From Streptomyces sp. NBC_00440 (GTDB lineage: Bacteria > Actinomycetota > Actinomycetes > Streptomycetales > Streptomycetaceae): a stretch of DNA of 64,000 bases. The stretch's first letter is position 1; each line of letters opens with the position of its first letter. The DNA is taken from assembly GCF_036014215.1 (NCBI RefSeq), contig NZ_CP107921.1, positions 8,243,501-8,307,500 on the forward strand, written 5' to 3'. The notes below the pieces were generated by a model. That model ran no database searches. It saw nothing but the letters and a program-made list of their open reading frames with translations, and had not been told where the DNA came from. The position numbers and the translations under genes are program-made. Shown piece after piece: positions 57,368 through 64,000 of the stretch.

Positions 57368-57688
57368 ATGGCATCCTGGCTCCCCACCGGCCCGTCGCAG
57401 GCGTTCGGGCCTGACCTGATCAGGCAACTACTGGCTCGCGGTGACCGAGTCGCGGCCATCACCGACCAATCCGGGGACGTGGCGGCCGTGAACCGCGAGT
57501 ACGGCGGCGCGGTGTGGGTCCGGGCCGTCACGCAAAAGGACATCGGCCAGCTTCGCGACATCGTGTCGGCAGCGTTCACCGACCTGGCTCGCATCGAGGT
57601 CGTCGTCTCCAACGCCATGTACGGGTTGGTGGGGGCTGCGGAAGAGTTCACCGACGCCGACGTGGTCGCACTGACACGGCAGCTGTAG
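57368..57688 (+). pseudogene. Truncated SDR gene
   Basis: The first ~105 residues of an SDR are present: LLARGDRVAAITDQSGD, VTQKDIGQLRDIVSAAFTDL and VVVSNAMYGLVGAAEEFTDA. The N-terminal glycine loop is already altered (TGPSQAFGPDLIRQL). The catalytic half is missing and the frame ends where unrelated sequence and an IS200/IS605 remnant begin. It would have been the third gene of the TetR-controlled unit. Confidence 0.65.
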
Positions 57689-57959
57689 ATCTGTGGCTGC
57701 GTTGTGAGTCGTGGCTGGTCAGCGGGACGGTGGGGTGCCTGCGGGCATGAGTGCGGTTACCGTGATCATGAACGTTTGTGACGACTTATCAAGAGCAGGT
57801 GGCCGCTGAGGCCGCAATAGCCGAGCAGGCATGGACGGCGGCACTCGGGGGGTGAGCGAAGCATCGCGGACTGTTCCGAGAGCCGTGAACAACGGGTCCT
57901 GCTGCGGGAGATGACCGAGGCAATGCTGATGGAGCTGGACTCGCGTAACTCTGCTGGTC

Positions 57960-58287
57960 GCTCGCCGAGGCGCTGGGCTCTGACGCGTTGCGAGGCGGTC
58001 ATGCGGGACGTGTGCGAGTCCTTCGAAGCCGAACTGCACAGGTTCAACGGCGAAGGCGATCACGTGCATCTGCTCGTGCACTACCCGCCGAAGGTCGCCC
58101 TGTCCAAGCTGGTCAACAGCTTGAAGGGCGTCAGTTCCCGCCACCTGCGGGCGGAGTGCACCGGCCGGACCAACCGGATCGGCACCGGGCCGGTGTTCTG
58201 GTCCCCGTCGTACTTCGCGGGTCCTGCGGCGGCGCACCGCTGAACATCGTCAAGGACTACATCGAGAACCAGAAGCATCCTGCCTGA
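57960..58287 (+). pseudogene. IS200/IS605 TnpA (Y1 HUH transposase) remnant
   Basis: The central and C-terminal parts of TnpA are readable: LTRCEAVMRDVCESFEAELH, EGDHVHLLVHYPPKVALSKL with the HUH pair, NSLKGVSSRHLRAECTGR and GPVFWSPSYFAG. A one-base change of frame then leads to GAPLNIVKDYIENQKHPA, which carries the catalytic Tyr. The N-terminus is replaced and the frame is broken, so the copy is inactive alone. Sequence 57689-57959 shows nothing else. Confidence 0.75.
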
Positions 58288-58351
58288 CCGTCAGAGCGGG
58301 GGCGCAGCGAGTTCCGGTGCTCCGCCCCCCGGTCCAGGGATCGCATTCCCG

Positions 58352-58369
58352 CCCGGCCAGAAGGCCGGG
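58352..58369. repeat. IS200/IS605-type end hairpin
   Basis: CCCGGCC-AGAA-GGCCGGG is a perfect 7-bp stem with a 4-base loop, about 65 bases after the TnpA remnant. Subterminal hairpins of this kind are recognised by Y1 transposases, so this is probably the right end of the element. Confidence 0.55.
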
Positions 58370-58547
58370 ATTCCCCGCGACGATCAAGAGATGGCGTGCC
58401 ACGTCCGCAGTGTGCGGGGACGGAGAAGATCGGGCGACAGATCGCACATGGATTCGATTCTATCCGATGCCTATGTACGCGAAATGAGCGGAGAATGTGC
58501 GGTGGTTGCGCGGTTCGTAGGGTAGATTGAGGCTCAGGAGGTGTTCC

Positions 58548-60803
58548 ATGTCTGAGTTGTTCGATGCTGTCGATGCGTTGGTCGCGTCCGCGTCTGCGCT
58601 CCCGCCGCCGGAGGAGCGCAAGCGGTTGCGTGTGGCGCACGGTCTGACGCTGGAGCAGGTGTCGGGTGCTCTGAAGGTGCGCCGCGCGACCGTCAGCGTC
58701 TGGGAGTCCAGCAAAAACAAGACGGAGCCGCGGGGTCCGGAGCGTGAGGCGTACGCGCGGCTGCTCAGGCAGCTCGCGGAGCTCTACCCCGCGCCGGCGG
58801 CCACCGCCGCACCCGGACAGGACACCGTGGTGCCCGAGACGTTCACCGGCCCCTCCGCGCCCGCGCCTCGCGAAGCCGGGTCCGCCGATCTGTCCCCGGA
58901 GTCGGGTTCGGTGCCGGAGACTTCGGCTCTGGCCGACGCGCCGGACGTCCAGCAGCGTCCCGTCCGTGCTCCCGCCTCCCGTACGACTGCCGTCACCAGG
59001 GGGCCGTCGGCGTCGCGGCGTCCGGCTGCGAAGAAGGCCACGGCCAAGCCCGCCGCCGTCCCAGCCGGTGTCGACCCGCGTTTCGCAAACGGGCCGCTCG
59101 CGGTCGTCGACATCGACGCTGACGGGCAGGTGCTGGCGTACTGCGTCGGCGGCCTGGTCCTGGACGTGCCCGCCAAGTCCATGCCGGCCCTGGTCGACTG
59201 GACCCTGCGCGAGGCGAAGTTGGGCGCGCCGAAGCTGGTCGGGCCGGGCAAGGACGCCGACCCGCTGCTGGTGCTCACCGAAGCTGCGCTGGAGCGCTAC
59301 GGCCTCCCCGTCGCCCTCACGGAGGAGGAGCGGATCGCCGGGCGGATTCCGGAGGGCCACAAGGTCATCAAGCAGCTGGCCCGCGCGGAGTGGAAGCTGA
59401 CGAAGCGCGGGTTCGGGCCATGGGCGCGGATCTACCGCCCCGCTACCGGCTCGGAGAGGGCCTGCGTCCAGCTGTGTATCCCGTCGTGGAACGCGCTGGA
59501 CACCCGGCACTGGGGCACCGCCGGCCAGCTGCCGCCGGCGGAGCTCGCCCGGCTGCTGGGGACGTACGCGTCGAGGGTGATGACGCCGCGCGGCTCGACT
59601 GCCGTCACCGGCCTGGAGCTGATGACTGCCCTCCACCCGCCGACCCGCGCCTCCGAACCGGACGTGGACGGCAAGCGGCACTCCGATCACAATCCCGGCT
59701 CGCTGGGGAAGGAGCCGGTGGACTGCGCGCCGTGCGAAGCCCCGGACGGGCACCCGCTCCTGGCTGATTTGCCGCGCTTCCACGTCCGCGGCCCGGCAGA
59801 GAAACTCTTCGAGGAGGCGTACGACTGGGCGCGCCCGCTCACCGACGCCGAATGCATGCACCGCAAGCTCGTCGGGCTCGACGTCAACATGGCCTTCGCC
59901 GCCGGCGCCAACGGGCTCATCGTCGGCCTCGGAGCCCCAACGCACGTCAAGGCACCGGCCTTCGACCCGAAGCTGCCCGGCGCGTGGCTGGTGGATCTCT
60001 CGCACGTCGACCTGTCGAGGGTGAAGCTCGGCAAGGAGTGGGTGGAGCTGGACGGCAGTCTGCTGCCCAGCCCGTTCACGCCGAAGGGCGAGCGCCCCGA
60101 GGGGCCGGCCTGGTACGCGACGCCGACTGTGGCGTACGCCCAGGAGCTGGGCTACGAGGTGCGCCCGGTGGAGGCGTACGTCCGGTACGAGAACGGGCGC
60201 TACCTGGACGGCTGGTACACGCGGCTGCGCGACGCCTACCTCGCTACGATGGCCGACCTTGGCGTGACCGCGGACCTGTCGCCGGCCGAGTTCCTGGCGG
60301 CGATGGACGGCTACCGCGGCCGCGACCCGGAGCTGGCGATCGTGGTGTCCGCGGTGAAGGCGACGGTGAAGGGCGGCCTGGGGAAGCTGCGTGAGCGGCC
60401 CCGGGGCGAGGGCTGGCGGCCTGGTGAGCGGTGGCGGGCTCTGTCCCGTCCGACGTGGCGGCCGGACATCCGGGCGGCGGTCATCTCCCGTACGCGGGTC
60501 AATCTGCACCGCAAGATCGTCAAGCACGCGGCGTTCACCGGTCAGTACCCCGTCGCGGTCAACTCCGACTGTGTCGTCTACGCGGTCGACGGCGAGAGCC
60601 CGCTGGACTTCCTGCCCTACCGGGAGGGCAAGCCCCTGCCGGGCGGCTTCAAGCTCGGAGTGAATCCCGGCCTGGTGAAGCACGAGGGCACGCAGACCAC
60701 GCTGTGGGGCGAGGGCGTCCGGGAGCAGTACACGGCTCCCGAACTCAACCTCGCCCGCTACATCAAGGACGGCACCGTCACCGACAAGGACAACGGGGAG
60801 TAG
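58548..60803 (+). CDS. tap: Telomere-associated protein Tap
   Basis: A 751-residue Tap, which binds the single-stranded 3' telomere overhang of Streptomyces linear replicons and recruits Tpg. An XRE-like HTH is near the N-terminus (RKRLRVAHGLTLEQVSGALK, RRATVSVWESSKNKTEPRG), then a Pro/Ala-rich linker. The large conserved body contains VVDIDADGQVLAYCVGGLVL, GFGPWARIYRPATGSERACV, LVGLDVNMAFAAGANGLIVG and RVNLHRKIVKHAAFTGQYPV. ATG at 58548 has AGGAGG at the right distance. It is followed seven bases later by tpg in the normal order. Length and order are as in known pairs. Confidence 0.9.
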   Translation: MSELFDAVDALVASASALPPPEERKRLRVAHGLTLEQVSGALKVRRATVSVWESSKNKTEPRGPEREAYARLLRQLAELYPAPAATAAPGQDTVVPETFTGPSAPAPREAGSADLSPESGSVPETSALADAPDVQQRPVRAPASRTTAVTRGPSASRRPAAKKATAKPAAVPAGVDPRFANGPLAVVDIDADGQVLAYCVGGLVLDVPAKSMPALVDWTLREAKLGAPKLVGPGKDADPLLVLTEAALERYGLPVALTEEERIAGRIPEGHKVIKQLARAEWKLTKRGFGPWARIYRPATGSERACVQLCIPSWNALDTRHWGTAGQLPPAELARLLGTYASRVMTPRGSTAVTGLELMTALHPPTRASEPDVDGKRHSDHNPGSLGKEPVDCAPCEAPDGHPLLADLPRFHVRGPAEKLFEEAYDWARPLTDAECMHRKLVGLDVNMAFAAGANGLIVGLGAPTHVKAPAFDPKLPGAWLVDLSHVDLSRVKLGKEWVELDGSLLPSPFTPKGERPEGPAWYATPTVAYAQELGYEVRPVEAYVRYENGRYLDGWYTRLRDAYLATMADLGVTADLSPAEFLAAMDGYRGRDPELAIVVSAVKATVKGGLGKLRERPRGEGWRPGERWRALSRPTWRPDIRAAVISRTRVNLHRKIVKHAAFTGQYPVAVNSDCVVYAVDGESPLDFLPYREGKPLPGGFKLGVNPGLVKHEGTQTTLWGEGVREQYTAPELNLARYIKDGTVTDKDNGE

Positions 60804-60810
60804 GTAGGCG

Positions 60811-61374
60811 ATGGCCAAGGAGTTCGGGGACGGCCTCAACCAAGCGGTGCAGAAGGCGTTCACCCGCCCCGCACCGAAGGCAGCCGGCGCGCAGATGCGG
60901 TACCTGGTCAAGCAGCTCAAGGGCACCAAGGCGGTCGCACAGATGCTGCGGATCTCCCAGCGCACCGTCGAGCGGTACGTGAAGGACCAGATCAAAAAAC
61001 CCCGCCCGGACCTCGCCGCCCGGCTGGAGAAAGAGGTCAAGCAGCGGTGGCAGCCGCAGATCCGGGCCAAGGCGAGGGAGAAGGCGGCGACGACCGGGGG
61101 CATCGTCATCGAAGTCCATGCCCGCCTCGGCTACGCCGGGGCGCCGGAGCATTCCTCGGACGAGGACCGCGTCCGGCACCTCACCGTGGCCCTCCCGCCG
61201 CAGCACGCGGCCCGCCTCTTCGAGGCTCAGGAGCAGGGCGAAGGTGATGACCGGCTGCGCGAGCTCGCCGCCGACGCGCTCCGGGAGGTGTACTTCCAGG
61301 ACGGCGGCCGCCGCGCTGGCTCCCTGGATGAAGTCCAGATCAACGACGTGCTGGACCTGGAGTTCGAGCTGTAG
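60811..61374 (+). CDS. tpg: Telomere terminal protein Tpg
   Basis: A 187-residue terminal protein that becomes covalently linked to the 5' DNA ends and primes their replication. Features seen are a basic N-terminus with AVQKAFTRPAPKAAGAQMRY, an HTH-like segment KGTKAVAQMLRISQRTVERY, a Lys/Arg-rich stretch DLAARLEKEVKQRWQPQIRA, and an acidic C-terminus (EVQINDVLDLEFEL). GGAG before the ATG overlaps the tap end. Together with tap it marks the replicon as linear and usually lies within tens of kilobases of the telomere. Confidence 0.9.
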   Translation: MAKEFGDGLNQAVQKAFTRPAPKAAGAQMRYLVKQLKGTKAVAQMLRISQRTVERYVKDQIKKPRPDLAARLEKEVKQRWQPQIRAKAREKAATTGGIVIEVHARLGYAGAPEHSSDEDRVRHLTVALPPQHAARLFEAQEQGEGDDRLRELAADALREVYFQDGGRRAGSLDEVQINDVLDLEFEL

Positions 61375-62186
61375 AAACGGCCCCGAACACAGCCCGCGGG
61401 GTCGGAAGTTGGCGAGTGGAGCATGCTGTGTCGACGGCTCGGGTGAGCCGAGACACGCTCGTTGGAACCTGGCCAGCTTCCTCCAGCAGGCCGACGGCTT
61501 CCAGCGCCTTCTCCAGGCCGACGATGGCGCGGGCGGTCGGCTCGAAGACGTCGTGCAGGAAGCCGGCGATGGTGGAGTCGGGTGCGTCGGTGCCTACGAG
61601 ATCAAGAAGAGCTGGACCGATCCCGCGGCTGACGATAGGTACGTCTTCGAGCTTGTGCATTCCCCCCGCTTCCAACGGCTCCTGGGCGAGCAGCTCCCGA
61701 TCGCCCCTGGTCAGAACCCGGCCCGGATCCTGAGTGGCCGAGCGCTGCGCGAGGTCCTGGACGCGAGCCCGATGTAGCCGCTGACTGCCGGGGATTCCCG
61801 TGTCCCCCGGCAGCTTGTGTTGCTGAGGCGAGGGGGCAGCCGAAGTCCTGGCCCTGTTCTCCGCCGGCGGCGAACAGTTCCACGTCCGCCAGTGTTGATC
61901 ACGGACACGTCTGCGTTCGCCGCGGAGGTGCCAGCCTCGGTTGTGACAGTGGTGGCCACCCGATGCACCGACGGCGTGTCGAACCGCAGCGATCGACTTG
62001 CCCGTTCAGCAATATCATTTGCCGCTCACAGGCAAGTGCGCGAAGACTGCATCCAGAAAGCGCTGGCGTACAGGGCAAGCCGGTGCCTCTCGGACTCGGC
62101 CGTGTTCTCTCGTTCGTCGGGAAGCTCTCCGGCTCGAACGGCACGTCAGACATCGTAATTTCCTTACAGGATAGAAGAGGCTGCAG
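61375..62186. other. 812-bp stretch with coding-like scraps
   Basis: No intact gene is supported. Around 61440-61600 the minus strand reads TDAPDSTIAGFLHDVFEPTA, RAIVGLEKALEAVGLLEEAG with good codon bias. Around 61620-61777 the plus strand reads DRYVFELVHSPRFQRLLGEQ, then ILSGRALREVLDASPM with a TAG stop, equally coding-like. These look like pieces of two unrecognised genes joined by rearrangement. The rest to 62186 shows nothing clear. Confidence 0.35.
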
Positions 62187-62876
62187 ATGGAAAATCGCCA
62201 TGTTGTGATCATTCCGATCGAGATCGATGAGGATAAGGAAAGCTCCTATCTCGACGCCTGGCAGGACGCTGCGGACGTGATGGCAGCTCAACCCGGTTTC
62301 ATTCGGACGTACATGTTCCGCACGATCGTTCCGGGGAGTAAATTTTCTCTCGTCAACGTGGCGGAATGGGAGTCCACCGCTCACTGGGAAGAGGCGATGA
62401 ACGTCTGCCCGATGATGGGACAGCAGATAGCCGTCGCCCATGCCTCGAACTACGAGGCGATCCGGACGGTCCTGCCCGCGCAGAGCCCGGGCTGCGGCGA
62501 CGGTCACACCCCCGCTGGCCTGTCTCCGGTCGAGGCGCGGCGCCGCGTCGTGGACGGGGAGCTCACGCTGGTCGATGTTCGCGAAGACGATGAATGGGCA
62601 GCGGGTCACCCGGCGGGCGCCGTCCATGCCGCGCTCAGCACATTGCCGGCCTCGCTGTCAGATGTGCCTGACGGCCCGCTGGCCTTCGTTTGCCGCACGG
62701 GCCAACGCAGCATGCAGGGCGGCGCGCAGGCGATCCGCGTGGGCCGGTCCTTCGTCTACAGCGTGACAGGCGGCCTTGAGGCGTGGGAAGCGGCAGGGCT
62801 TCCGGTCTCCCTTCCCGGCCGTGGGGACTCGGTGAACAACGGCGACCGTGCCAAAGCTGCGGTACGTGAGGACTGA
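62187..62876 (+). CDS. ABM-domain/rhodanese fusion protein
   Basis: A 229-residue two-domain protein. Residues 1-95 are an antibiotic-biosynthesis-monooxygenase-type ferredoxin fold (VVIIPIEIDEDKESSYLDAW, ADVMAAQPGFIRTYMFRTIV, VNVAEWESTAHWEEAM). Residues ~108-210 are a rhodanese: LSPVEARRRVVDGELTLVDV, REDDEWAAGHPAGAVHA and the active-site loop AFVCRTGQRSMQGG with the sulfur-accepting Cys. The fusion would bring persulfide transfer to a small-molecule or heme-type binding fold. It precedes an MBL-rhodanese gene by 184 bp on the same strand, suggesting shared sulfur metabolism. Confidence 0.82.
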   Translation: MENRHVVIIPIEIDEDKESSYLDAWQDAADVMAAQPGFIRTYMFRTIVPGSKFSLVNVAEWESTAHWEEAMNVCPMMGQQIAVAHASNYEAIRTVLPAQSPGCGDGHTPAGLSPVEARRRVVDGELTLVDVREDDEWAAGHPAGAVHAALSTLPASLSDVPDGPLAFVCRTGQRSMQGGAQAIRVGRSFVYSVTGGLEAWEAAGLPVSLPGRGDSVNNGDRAKAAVRED

Positions 62877-63060
62877 CGAAAGCAGAAGCGGCGGATAACC
62901 GTCGCATGCGTCCGTCGGCATGAGGCCGACCGGGCACGCCATCCACCTCGCACCCCTCAAGGAATTCCCTACCACCATTTCAGGCGGAGCTCGTCCGTGC
63001 CAAATGGCGGCGATTTCCCGTAACGAGAATTGACCGGGTGTGCCGTCCAAGAAAGGAATC

Positions 63061-64000
63061 ATGTTGTTTTTTATCGACACCCTGGAGTTCGAGGGGCTGG
63101 GGAACCGCAGTTACCTGGCCGGCGGTCGGAGAGCTGCGGTCGTGGTCGATCCGCCGCGGGACGTCGACCAGGTGATCGCCGCCGCCGCCCGGAGAGGGGT
63201 GCGCATCGCCTACGTGGCGGAGACGCACGTTCACAACGACTACGTCACCGGCGGTCTGGAACTGGCACGCCTCACCGGGGCCCGCTACCTGGTCCCGGCC
63301 GACGCCAACGTCTCCTTCCCACGCACTCCCGTCGCGGATGGCGGCACGTTCGAGGTGGATGAACACCTGGTGCTGCGTGCGATAGCCACCCCGGGCCACA
63401 CCCCGCACCACACCTCGTACGCACTGGAGGAGGAGGGATGCGCGGTGGCGGCCTTCACCGGCGGCTCGCTGCTGATCGGCTCCGTGGGCCGTCCGGACCT
63501 GGTGGACCCGCGGCTGACCGAGCAACTGGCCCGTGCCCAGCACGCTTCCGTCCACCGGTTGGCGGCGACACTCGACGACGAGGTGCCGGTGCTCCCCACG
63601 CACGGTTTCGGCAGCTTCTGCTCCTCCTCCCAGGCCGAGGGCGATGCGAGCACGATCGGCCAGGAACGCGCCGGCAACGACGCATTCACCCTGGATGTCG
63701 ACGACTTCGTGAAGCGGGTCCTGGCCGGGCTGGAGGACGTGCCCGCCTACTACACGCACATGGGTCCGGCCAACGCCGCCGGTCCCGCTCCCGTCGACCT
63801 GACCCCGCCCGAGCCCGCCGACGCCGCACAGATCGCCGAGCGCTTGGCGGCGGGTGAGTGGGTGGTGGACCTGCGGAGCCGGGTCGCCTTCGCCGACGGC
63901 CATGTGGCCGGATCGTTCAACTTCGAGGGCACCGGCAAGCTGGCCACCTATCTGGCCTGGCTGATCCCGTGGGGCAAACCAGTCACCCTGCTCGGCGACA
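63061..64000 (+). CDS. Persulfide-dioxygenase-like MBL-fold/rhodanese protein (partial, runs off right edge)
   Basis: At least 313 residues of an ETHE1-like protein: LEFEGLGNRSYLAGGRRAAV, the metal site AETHVHNDYVTGG, TPGHTPHHTSYALEEEG and GSVGRPDLVDP. A rhodanese domain starts near residue 258 (AAQIAERLAAGEWVVDLRSR, HVAGSFNFEGTG) and is cut by the edge before its active site. The usual D of the T-G-D metal block is Gly here (FTGGSLLIG), a variant I believe is common in actinobacteria. AAAGGA precedes the ATG. Expected reaction: oxidation of glutathione or mycothiol persulfide to sulfite. Confidence 0.82.
   Translation, partial: MLFFIDTLEFEGLGNRSYLAGGRRAAVVVDPPRDVDQVIAAAARRGVRIAYVAETHVHNDYVTGGLELARLTGARYLVPADANVSFPRTPVADGGTFEVDEHLVLRAIATPGHTPHHTSYALEEEGCAVAAFTGGSLLIGSVGRPDLVDPRLTEQLARAQHASVHRLAATLDDEVPVLPTHGFGSFCSSSQAEGDASTIGQERAGNDAFTLDVDDFVKRVLAGLEDVPAYYTHMGPANAAGPAPVDLTPPEPADAAQIAERLAAGEWVVDLRSRVAFADGHVAGSFNFEGTGKLATYLAWLIPWGKPVTLLGD

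Noticed and set aside
58257..61109. Minus-strand open frame of 950 codons opposite tap and tpg
   Set aside because: Antisense shadow; the plus strand shows the complete Tap and Tpg proteins with normal start signals.

Overview
The window reads as a Streptomyces (or close relative) sequence. It is strongly GC-rich with G/C-ending codons and carries many Streptomyces-type families. A tap-tpg telomere-maintenance pair at 58.5-61.4 kb indicates a linear replicon, either a chromosome arm near its end or a linear plasmid. Intact genes alternate with insertion-sequence debris and broken genes, as is usual for chromosome arms. All calls come from reading the sequence; no database search was run.

Region by region. 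(1) 1-2.55 kb: edge of an azole-forming RiPP cluster, probably a thiopeptide. A SagB-type azoline dehydrogenase and an ocin-ThiF-like leader-binding protein are on the minus strand, and a divergent precursor peptide ends in a Cys-rich core. (2) 2.7-11.3 kb: accessory zone with transposase, integrase, aminotransferase and TPR remnants around DUF6000, TerD, DUF6228 and MurG-like genes. (3) 11.4-14.8 kb: a two-gene unit of an ATP-grasp ligase and a large protein with a papain-like Cys/His/Asn pattern. (4) 15-16.3 kb: an IS5-type transposase and a TnpB remnant. (5) 16.3-22.8 kb: a translationally coupled operon (polysaccharide-deacetylase-like hydrolase, MFS symporter, SDR, and an apparent ketopantoate-reductase/M20-peptidase fusion) preceded by a double Lrp/AsnC regulator.

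(6) 23.3-32.2 kb: Zn alcohol dehydrogenase, a frameshifted SDR, a DJ-1/PfpI protein, a FUSC membrane protein, a DUF1345-like membrane protein and a PucR-type regulator. (7) 32.4-41.5 kb: a compact stress island, dnaK-grpE-cbpA-cbpM-clpB-thioredoxin-zinc finger-cNMP/thioredoxin-reductase-like flavoprotein. Most of its genes overlap by a few bases, so folding/disaggregation and thiol functions are probably co-expressed. (8) 41.5-49.2 kb: a scrambled zone with cas1e/cas2e remnants, a recent 135-bp copy of part of the alcohol dehydrogenase, Tn3, ISAs1 and integrase remnants, one SDR/XRE divergent pair and a secreted I36-type inhibitor.

(9) 49.3-57.7 kb: several SDR and NmrA-type oxidoreductases arranged with MarR and TetR regulators, plus a hemerythrin protein and a SAM methyltransferase. 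A perfect 15-bp palindrome lies in the TetR/SDR promoter. (10) 57.9-61.4 kb: an IS200/IS605 remnant, then tap and tpg. (11) 62.2-64 kb: an ABM-rhodanese fusion and a persulfide-dioxygenase-like MBL-rhodanese protein cut by the right edge, probably reactive sulfur handling.

The observations I would follow first are the RiPP precursor with an unusual core, the ATP-grasp/papain-like pair, the chaperone-redox island, the reductase-peptidase fusion, and the dead type I-E cas fragment joined to a fresh alcohol dehydrogenase duplication.
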